Below are positions 1-5,217 of a stretch of 8,838 bases of DNA, piece after piece; positions within the stretch are counted from its first letter, which is position 1, and each line of letters starts with the position of its first letter. Position numbers and translations under genes: made by a program. Where the stretch lies: positions 2,269 to 11,106 of the forward strand of contig DGEE01000162.1 in assembly GCA_002385815.1 (NCBI GenBank). Direction: 5' to 3'. The DNA comes from Hungateiclostridiaceae bacterium UBA3934 (GTDB lineage Bacteria > Bacillota > Clostridia > Acetivibrionales > DTU013). The notes beneath the pieces were generated by a model. That model had not been told where the DNA came from and searched no databases. It saw only the letters and a program-made list of their open reading frames with translations.

Positions 1-176
1 CAGGCGCCGGCCGCACCCGGTCCGGTCCTCAGGTCTGCCTGTGAAGAGCTGTTCCTGCTCGACAGAGGCGGCACGAACTCATTGTTGCATTCACATAATA
101 TTTCCCATATATCGTTCCACTCTTGCTGAGTCAGATCATTTCCTGCAAATCTGATATCGATGTCGGTCTTAATCAT
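1..176 (-). CDS. Partial gene, N-terminal 58 residues; possible GNAT acetyltransferase
   Basis: This is the beginning of a minus-strand gene cut off by the left window edge. The ATG at 176-174 is preceded by GAAAGGAAG about 7 bases upstream, a good ribosome binding site. The first 58 codons are open and begin MIKTDIDIRFAGNDL, followed by WNDIWEILCECNNEF and then VPPLSSRNSSS. The EFVPPLSSR segment following a short amphipathic helix resembles the N-terminus of a group of clostridial GNAT-fold N-acetyltransferases. That is recalled from memory, and the acetyl-CoA binding motif would lie beyond the edge, so the family is tentative. It lies downstream of the KAP-methyltransferase gene on the same strand, but a terminator-like hairpin separates them, so it is probably transcribed on its own. 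The outermost 30 bases are markedly GC-rich compared with the rest of the window. Confidence 0.65.
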   Translation of the reverse strand, partial: MIKTDIDIRFAGNDLTQQEWNDIWEILCECNNEFVPPLSSRNSSSQADLRTGPGAAGA

Positions 177-251
177 ATGCTGCTTCCTTTCAATCATCAA
201 CTGATCATCTCAATAAATCAGTCAGGTAATCAAATATCCAAATAGCCGAAA

Positions 252-288
252 ATCAAAAACCCGGGGAGTCATAGATCAGACTTCCCCC
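252..288 (-). terminator. Intrinsic terminator downstream of the KAP-methyltransferase gene
   Basis: Read on the minus strand, GGGGAAGTC (287-279) pairs with GACTCCCC (270-263) with one bulged A and a loop of about 8 bases. GGG and then TTTTTGATTTT follow. A GC-rich stem followed by a T-run is the standard rho-independent arrangement. It sits about 60 bases past the stop codon of the fusion gene and upstream of the partial gene at 1-176, so it should separate the two transcripts. Confidence 0.65.
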
Positions 289-298
289 AGGTACCGCT

Positions 299-332
299 GC
301 CGTGCATTTGCCATGCATGGTAAATGCACGGC
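299..332. repeat. 34-bp near-perfect palindrome between stop codon and terminator
   Basis: The arms GCCGTGCATTT (299-309) and AAATGCACGGC (322-332) are perfect 11-base complements. The 12 bases between them contain the self-complementary CCATGCATGG, so nearly the whole 34 bp pairs, apart from a single G/T position on each side of the core. ATGCA occurs three times within it. No T-run follows on either strand, so it is not a typical terminator by itself. It begins only 15 bases beyond the stop codon of the fusion gene. It could be a transcript 3' stabilising hairpin, part of a compound terminator with the adjacent stem-loop, or a binding site for a dimeric protein. Confidence 0.75.
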
Positions 333-347
333 ATTGAGAGTAACACA

Positions 348-2453
348 TCATTTGTCTGCAAATATATAGAGTCTGTGTGTTGACTTGTCCACCTCCTCAG
401 CAGAGCAAAGCCTGTAATACTCCCGGACAAGCGCCTTATACTCTTCATCGCTTTTAAGCATAGGCCTGTAGAATATCAGGCTGGCCTTTTCAAAATTCTC
501 CACCAGGTGTTCAAGCTCGCTTCCATCGGTCTTCACGCTGTCGATCCTTATATTCCTGAATCCGATATCAGCAAGCAGCTTTTCGATTTCACTCTCCGTG
601 GGATAAAACACGGGGAATGTCCAATCCCTGAAATATTTCTCGAACCCCAGATTCCTGTATGCTTTCCGTACTATCCTGTGGAGCCCTTCGTACGAACCGT
701 GTCCTCCCTGATGGACTGCCAGCCTCCCACCGGGCTTGAGGGCATTGTATAAAAGAGTGTACATCCTTCTGCTGTTGGTTATCCAATGGAGTGTGGCATT
801 GCTGAACACCAGGTCGTATTTATTCTTTTCATCCAGCTCCAGGGCGTCCATGACGAAGAAATCGATCCTGTCCGACAGACCCTTTTCCTCGCAGTTTTTA
901 CGCGCCACTTCGATCTGTGTCTCAGAAATGTCGAAAGCGTCGATCCGCATTGCAGGATTCCTTTTGAGGAGTTCGAATGTCGTTTTCCCGTTACCGCATC
1001 CCACATCCAGCACATATGTATACCTGTCCGGCTCTATCGCTTCGATAAGTCTGTTCCCCTGTCTGAACTGTGTCTGCGAAGATCTGTCATAGTCCTGTCC
1101 GTCGTACAGGAACGGCAGCATGCTGCCTGAAGTGACATCAGTCATGCTCAGCACCCCGAATATGCTGCTCAGATACTCACTGGAGCCTTCGTAGCTCCGC
1201 ATCAGCTTCTGGAATATCTCAAGCAGTTGCTGTATTTTAGTGTAATTAGACCTTAGCAGCGGGTCACTGACTGTCATCAGGTACAGTACCTCTTTCCATT
1301 CACAGTCTATATCCAGACCTTCTCTTATGTGTTCACTGATGCTCGTATCATCGACATTGACAAGTATATTCTTTTTCCATGAGGTGAAATCCTCATTGCT
1401 CTGCATAAGCTGGTAAACAGATGGATAAGCTAGCTGCATCGCTACAAGCAGAAGCTCCAGCAGCTGATAATATGCAGAGGTATTGTCTATCCGCTCCCTG
1501 TCCATGATAGTCGTCAGGTGGATCATATTCAGAAGCCGCTTTATGGTCCTGGGATTATTATTGGTAGTGAGCCTGATGATATTCAGAATGTCATCCCTGT
1601 GAACGCGATAATCATACTCCGTGTTCATGAATCGGATTTCCCTCAGCCTCTGCATGACCATTTCAGCGATTTCGTACCTGGCTGTCGGCAACACGAAGGG
1701 AACCTGGATGAGCTTGTCGAAGTATGCCCTGCATATATCCCTGTCAGTACCCTTCACGCCACCGTATTTCTGCTCTACACCGCTGGCAACGACTTCGTAA
1801 TCGATGGCAATGACAAATATGCAATGCTTAATATCGAATAATATCTTGAGTGCTTCCAGTATCGTAATCGCCATCTTAGGCTGGATCCTGTCCAGGTCAT
1901 CCACGAATATGATGAATGCCTCGGTGGTGGCGCCTGATTCTTCAACGATCTGGGTGATGAATTTCTCGAATTTGTCTCTTAGATCCCTGATACTCAGCGA
2001 AATGTCATCCCCAAACAAATCATCGATAAGTGCCTCTCCCGATGATGAGCCAAGTCCGGTGATGCTGAGGACAGCTTTTGAAAACTTCTTTGAATAGTTC
2101 TTGAAGTCCTTTATCAATTCTTCTTTTGTCCTTTTGCATCTGACATCTCTGAATTTTGCTTCGATCTTGCTGATTATCATTCCAACGAGCCTGTTTACCA
2201 CAACATCATAGTTGCCTTCCAGGAAAAAATCCCAGGTATTTATCCAGATGCTGCTGTACTTCCCTGTGCCGCGGCACAGCTCATCCTCGATCATGTTCAT
2301 GAAGGAGGTTTTGCCGCTGCCCCATTCACCCTGGATCGATATGGTAACAGGCTTGTCCGTCTGCCTGAGAAATTCGCACAGACCGGATACATAATGAGAA
2401 AGCCTGAACTGGTCTTCAACGATCGATTTGATTGGGATATCTCTTTTCTCCAT
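348..2453 (-). CDS. KAP-family P-loop NTPase fused to a class I SAM-dependent methyltransferase
   Basis: This 701-residue protein has two parts. Residues 1 to about 430 are a KAP-type NTPase. The Walker A motif is GEWGSGKTS (42-50), the Walker B is IIFVDDLDRI (181-190), followed directly by the family-typical QPKMAITILEALKILFD. NNNPRTIKRLLN (298-309) matches the conserved C-terminal arginine region of KAP domains. Many KAP proteins carry transmembrane helices between Walker A and B; here that stretch (about 90-170) is mostly charged, so the protein is predicted cytosolic. Residues about 450-701 are a Rossmann-fold methyltransferase: VLDVGCGNGKTT (481-492, SAM motif I), the acidic D508 of motif II, YDLVFSNATLHW (546-557, motif IV) and LKPGGRLAV (572-580). 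It resembles trans-aconitate methyltransferase-like enzymes. The ATG is supported by GGAAAG seven bases upstream. There is no stop or frame change at the junction. The methyl acceptor is unknown. KAP members include eukaryotic Kidins220 and the F-plasmid phage-exclusion protein PifA, so a defence role is possible but not shown. Confidence 0.9.
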   Translation of the reverse strand: MEKRDIPIKSIVEDQFRLSHYVSGLCEFLRQTDKPVTISIQGEWGSGKTSFMNMIEDELCRGTGKYSSIWINTWDFFLEGNYDVVVNRLVGMIISKIEAKFRDVRCKRTKEELIKDFKNYSKKFSKAVLSITGLGSSSGEALIDDLFGDDISLSIRDLRDKFEKFITQIVEESGATTEAFIIFVDDLDRIQPKMAITILEALKILFDIKHCIFVIAIDYEVVASGVEQKYGGVKGTDRDICRAYFDKLIQVPFVLPTARYEIAEMVMQRLREIRFMNTEYDYRVHRDDILNIIRLTTNNNPRTIKRLLNMIHLTTIMDRERIDNTSAYYQLLELLLVAMQLAYPSVYQLMQSNEDFTSWKKNILVNVDDTSISEHIREGLDIDCEWKEVLYLMTVSDPLLRSNYTKIQQLLEIFQKLMRSYEGSSEYLSSIFGVLSMTDVTSGSMLPFLYDGQDYDRSSQTQFRQGNRLIEAIEPDRYTYVLDVGCGNGKTTFELLKRNPAMRIDAFDISETQIEVARKNCEEKGLSDRIDFFVMDALELDEKNKYDLVFSNATLHWITNSRRMYTLLYNALKPGGRLAVHQGGHGSYEGLHRIVRKAYRNLGFEKYFRDWTFPVFYPTESEIEKLLADIGFRNIRIDSVKTDGSELEHLVENFEKASLIFYRPMLKSDEEYKALVREYYRLCSAEEVDKSTHRLYIFADK

Positions 2454-2496
2454 GACATACCTTTCCGAAATACGTGTTGATCTGCTGGTTAAGCTG

Positions 2497-2531
2497 ATTC
2501 AATTGTACTATATAGATTTGTCAAGATGCAA
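2497..2531 (-). promoter_or_regulatory. Candidate promoter(s) for the KAP-methyltransferase gene
   Basis: Two overlapping sigma-A-like readings exist on the minus strand. One is TTGCAT (2531-2526), an 18-base spacer and TACAAT (2507-2502). The other is a perfect TTGACA (2524-2519), a 16-base spacer and TTGAAT (2502-2497). Either places the transcript start roughly 35-45 bases before the ATG at 2453. The region lies back to back with the candidate promoter of the permease gene. Confidence 0.5.
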
Positions 2532-2562
2532 CATATTAGTTCCACATAATGCCTGCCAAACA

Positions 2563-2571
2563 TGATATAAT
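2563..2571 (+). promoter_or_regulatory. Candidate extended -10 promoter for the AEC permease
   Basis: The sequence TGATATAAT is an exact extended -10 element (TG, one base, TATAAT), which can work with a weak -35; no good -35 is visible at the usual spacing. Transcription would start near 2578, leaving a leader of about 220 bases before the permease start at 2800. Confidence 0.45.
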
Positions 2572-2799
2572 TGAAACCATCCGATACAATGAGAACATTC
2601 CGGTCAGTCGTCTGCAGGCAAGACCGTTAATGCCGCAGCCATAACTGCCGCCGGCACAGATGTGATGATCCCGGGCATGAGCCAGGCTGTATCAGCCCGG
2701 TTTATGTTAATGATGAAGGCAGGTCAACGGATTGCATCAGCAGACAGCCGGCAAGCTGTGGCCGAACAGACAGCAGATAATGATGGAAAGGACTAATAT
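2572..2799 (+). other. Long leader / intergenic stretch before the permease
   Basis: These 228 bases hold no recognisable gene. At 2671-2700, CCGGGC and TGA pair with TCA and GCCCGG around an 11-base loop, with one bulged A; TTTATGTT follows, so this is a weak terminator-like or leader hairpin. One frame is open from 2593 to the TAA at 2794-2796. From its ATG at 2665 it would encode 43 residues starting MIPGMSQAVSARF and ending NDGKD, stopping three bases before the permease ATG, but no ribosome binding site precedes that ATG. I see no known riboswitch or T-box consensus. The permease ribosome binding site AAAGGA is at 2787-2792. Confidence 0.4.
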
Positions 2800-3762
2800 A
2801 TGAAAATAGTGCTTACGATCCTTCTCAACAACATACTGCCCATATTCCTGCTGGTGGCCCTGGGCATCTTATATGGACGAAAATTCTCGCCTGACATGAA
2901 TACTCTGACGAAGATAAACCTTTATATGCTGGTACCGATATTCACATTCGTCTATCTCTATACTTCATACATACCGATGGATATGCTGAAGGTGCTGGCC
3001 TTTGCAGTGATCATGATGGTCGTCGGCTTCACCCTGGCCTTTGTCGTCTCCGGCATGATGAAATTTGACCAGGGTAAAAGGTATGCCTTCATCAATTCGA
3101 TAATTTTCTATAACAGCGGCAATATAGGGGTGCCGCTGATAACACTGGTATTCAGCAGTGCTCCGTTCATCACCGGCGGCAAAACGCCTTATCTGGAGCT
3201 GGCTCTCACTTCACAGATCATGATCCTTGTCATACAGAATATTGCCACCAATTCTATCGGCTTTTTCAATGCAGGCAGGGCAAAGATGGACTGGCGCCAG
3301 TCTTTGAAAAACATCCTGAGAGTGCCCACCATATATGTGGTGCCCCTGGCCTTTCTGCTGAAGCTCGTGCCCCTCGACCTGACACGACTGCCTTTGTGGC
3401 CTGCCCTCGATTACATGAGAAATGCCCTGGTGGCAGTGGCACTGCTTACACTGGGCGCGCAGATATCCCGTACGAAATTGACTTCGGTAAGCAAAGGAGT
3501 CATCCTGTCTTCATTCATGCGTCTGATCTGCGGACCGGCGATCGCTTTCGCGATAATCCGCCTGCTGGCATTGGAGGGAATCATCGCGCAGGCGGTGATG
3601 ATCTCGTCGGCTGTACCTACTGCTGTCAATACAGCCCTGATCGCGGTGGAATACGATAACCATCCCGGTTTCGCCTCTCAGTCAGTACTGCTGTCCACCC
3701 TGCTTTGTACACTTACTCTGCCGGGCGTGATATATGCAGCACGGATCCTGTTCCCTGTATGA
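2800..3762 (+). CDS. AEC (auxin efflux carrier) family permease
   Basis: This 320-residue, strongly hydrophobic protein matches the bacterial AEC transporter family (membrane transport protein, PF03547) in length and pattern. About ten membrane segments can be traced, beginning with residues 3-25 and 40-58. Characteristic points are the NSGNIGVPL motif (105-113), the polar break of the first half; LGAQIS (218-223); and SSAVPTAVNTALIAVEYD (269-286), the corresponding break of the second half. Known bacterial members move small organic anions such as malate or other carboxylates across the cytoplasmic membrane. The substrate here cannot be read from sequence, and no adjacent metabolic gene points to one. 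The ATG is supported by AAAGGA seven bases upstream. No clear terminator follows; the next gene has its own promoter starting 21 bases after the stop. Confidence 0.92.
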   Translation: MKIVLTILLNNILPIFLLVALGILYGRKFSPDMNTLTKINLYMLVPIFTFVYLYTSYIPMDMLKVLAFAVIMMVVGFTLAFVVSGMMKFDQGKRYAFINSIIFYNSGNIGVPLITLVFSSAPFITGGKTPYLELALTSQIMILVIQNIATNSIGFFNAGRAKMDWRQSLKNILRVPTIYVVPLAFLLKLVPLDLTRLPLWPALDYMRNALVAVALLTLGAQISRTKLTSVSKGVILSSFMRLICGPAIAFAIIRLLALEGIIAQAVMISSAVPTAVNTALIAVEYDNHPGFASQSVLLSTLLCTLTLPGVIYAARILFPV

Positions 3763-3783
3763 TACTATTGTTTTTAGAAATTA

Positions 3784-3812
3784 TTGACTTTACTGCCTGA
3801 TAACAGTATAAT
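3784..3812 (+). promoter_or_regulatory. Strong sigma-A type promoter for the lipoprotein gene
   Basis: TTGACT (3784-3789), a 17-base spacer and a perfect TATAAT (3807-3812) form the best consensus promoter in the window. The start would be near 3819, about 70 bases before the lipoprotein ATG at 3889. Confidence 0.75.
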
Positions 3813-3823
3813 GCTGCTAAAAT

Positions 3824-3853
3824 ATGACATTCGGCATTTTAGGTGTTTATAAT
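3824..3853 (+). promoter_or_regulatory. Possible second promoter for the lipoprotein gene
   Basis: ATGACA (3824-3829), an 18-base spacer and TATAAT (3848-3853) form a second, weaker candidate immediately downstream of the first. If active it would start near 3860, close to the ribosome binding site AGGGAGG at 3874-3880. Confidence 0.35.
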
Positions 3854-3888
3854 GACAACGTCGCCGATGTACCAGGGAGGATAATGAT

Positions 3889-5034
3889 ATGTTTGACAGT
3901 TTCGTAAAAAGAAAAGGATCTAAAGGCTTACTACCGTTTATTATTGGTTTGGTCCTGGTGTTATTACTTTCAGGTTGCGGTTCAGGGAAAAAGGCTGATG
4001 ATAACGGCGGTGTTCCGGATCCTTCGCAGACCGATGAGTTGCAGCCGTCCTCTGGCACTGAGTCAGAAGAAAGGGATGAGCAGCCGTCTTCCCCCGATAC
4101 TGTGTCAGAAAAAGGGGGGGAGTCGCAGCCGTCCTCCGACACTGAATCAAAAGAAAAAGATGAACTGCCTCCAGCTGAAGAACCGAAAGAGACAGCAACG
4201 GAACAGACAGACGATGCGGCAGATCCTGACGAAGGCTCCGCGACTGATGACAAAGGCGTTAAGGAGGAGTATTACGACGGAGCGCCGGATTTTGCTGATT
4301 TCCAGCCCGTGGATCGCTTTTTCATCGATTATGCCTTCGATATTGCCCATGATGAGGATTCAGGATCCTATACCATCCACGGAGCATATGACCTGGATGG
4401 GGATGGAAAAGACGATGAAATAAACGCTGTATTGACATCCTATTACACAGGATCCTCTACTGTGGAGATCGATGGCAGCAAGCTGGAACACGTTTTCGAA
4501 AATTTTACCGGCAATGTATATCTGATCGATCTGGACAGCAGGGACAGCTATATCGAAATTGCCTTTGAAGATGCAGGGCCAAGCGCAGACTATGCTTTGG
4601 AGCTTGTCCGCTACGACGGGACAGATGCCCGCTATCTGGGTTCGATCAGTCGATTGTCGTATCTGGACGGACAAGGCAAATATATATCATGGTTCTACAC
4701 ATCGAAGGAAATCAGACCGACATTCTTCAGTGCCTGGGAGGAATTGACGGACGGCAAATGGATTATGAAAAAGAATCCCGTTATAGAACAGTCTGTCGGA
4801 AAAACTTATAGTGTCAGCGGTCAGGCATATTTCATGCCTCTTGACAAAATGCCCGGGGATATGGCTGAGTTCTTTGGTTATGTCGATTGGAACCCGGACA
4901 TAATGAGAATGTTTGATGAGACAGAGATAAAGATACTGAACATTTATCTCGATGATACCTGTCTCTTGAACTGGTTCTATATAGAACTGGCGGATGGAGA
5001 GAGAGGATTGCTTTATTTCTGGGTAGGGGACTGA
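3889..5034 (+). CDS. Secreted lipoprotein with acidic repeat linker and calcium-loop motif; function unknown
   Basis: This 381-residue protein starts with a lipoprotein signal: basic residues (VKRKGSK), a hydrophobic stretch (14-28) and the lipobox LLSGC, with the lipidated cysteine at position 30. It is therefore expected on the outer face of the cytoplasmic membrane. Residues 31 to about 127 are an acidic, Ser/Pro/Glu-rich disordered linker with three copies of a QPSS-led repeat. A folded domain of about 250 residues follows. It contains DLDGDGKDDE (168-177), a DxDxDG loop of the type that binds calcium in EF-hand, dockerin and FG-GAP-like repeats; a single copy is present. The C-terminal region is rich in aromatic and acidic residues and ends LLYFWVGD. 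I do not recognise a named family for it. AGGGAGG eight bases before the ATG supports the start. It has its own strong promoter, so it is probably not in an operon with the permease. Confidence 0.88.
   Translation: MFDSFVKRKGSKGLLPFIIGLVLVLLLSGCGSGKKADDNGGVPDPSQTDELQPSSGTESEERDEQPSSPDTVSEKGGESQPSSDTESKEKDELPPAEEPKETATEQTDDAADPDEGSATDDKGVKEEYYDGAPDFADFQPVDRFFIDYAFDIAHDEDSGSYTIHGAYDLDGDGKDDEINAVLTSYYTGSSTVEIDGSKLEHVFENFTGNVYLIDLDSRDSYIEIAFEDAGPSADYALELVRYDGTDARYLGSISRLSYLDGQGKYISWFYTSKEIRPTFFSAWEELTDGKWIMKKNPVIEQSVGKTYSVSGQAYFMPLDKMPGDMAEFFGYVDWNPDIMRMFDETEIKILNIYLDDTCLLNWFYIELADGERGLLYFWVGD
4042..4164 (+). repeat. Three imperfect in-frame tandem repeats (39/45/39 bp) in the lipoprotein linker
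   Basis: Units begin with CAGCCGTC at 4042, 4081 and 4126. They encode QPSSGTESEERDE, QPSSPDTVSEKGGES and QPSSDTESKEKDE. All lengths are multiples of three, so gain or loss of a unit keeps the reading frame. The middle unit contains five A followed by seven G (4109-4120), a homopolymer pair that could slip and break the frame. Confidence 0.85.
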
Positions 5035-5093
5035 CAGACAATACCAGTTCGATCCGGGATCACGCTGTTTTGATTCAACACACCGCCGCAACT

Positions 5094-5137
5094 GCATGGC
5101 CGCTGTGCTCCAAAGCCTTTGAAGCCGCGGCCGATGC
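5094..5137 (+). other. GC-rich hairpin between the lipoprotein and helicase genes
   Basis: GCATGGCCGC (5094-5103) pairs with GCGGCC-G-ATGC (5127-5137) with one bulged G. The 23-base loop contains a smaller CAAAG/CTTTG pairing. No T-run follows, so it is not a classical intrinsic terminator. It lies 60 bases past the lipoprotein stop and just before the helicase promoter, where a transcript end would be expected. Confidence 0.4.
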
Positions 5138-5153
5138 CCGGAAAAGTGTGATA

Positions 5154-5162
5154 TGTTATAAT
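5154..5162 (+). promoter_or_regulatory. Extended -10 promoter for the DEAD-box helicase gene
   Basis: TGTTATAAT is an exact extended -10 element; the -35 region at the standard distance is poor. The transcript would begin near 5169, about 50 bases before the helicase start. Confidence 0.55.
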
Positions 5163-5217
5163 AGTATTACAATGTATGAGAAATCATATGGAAATTTAAA
5201 CATGAAAGAAGATGCAA

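Noticed and set aside
736..1130. Short plus-strand frames opposite the methyltransferase domain
   Set aside because: They overlap the SAM-binding motifs of the minus-strand gene and have no family resemblance.
4114..4120. The G7 run as a possible sequencing error that breaks the lipoprotein
   Set aside because: The frame is continuous on both sides, and the repeat units read consistently in the same frame before and after it.
3774..4253. A Ser-rich minus-strand frame opposite the lipoprotein repeats
   Set aside because: The apparent repeats simply mirror the tandem units of the lipoprotein gene. It starts within that gene and shows no independent support.
5051..5061. GATCC-G-GGATC palindrome after the lipoprotein stop
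   Set aside because: The one-base loop is too tight for an RNA hairpin and the site is too short to call an operator.
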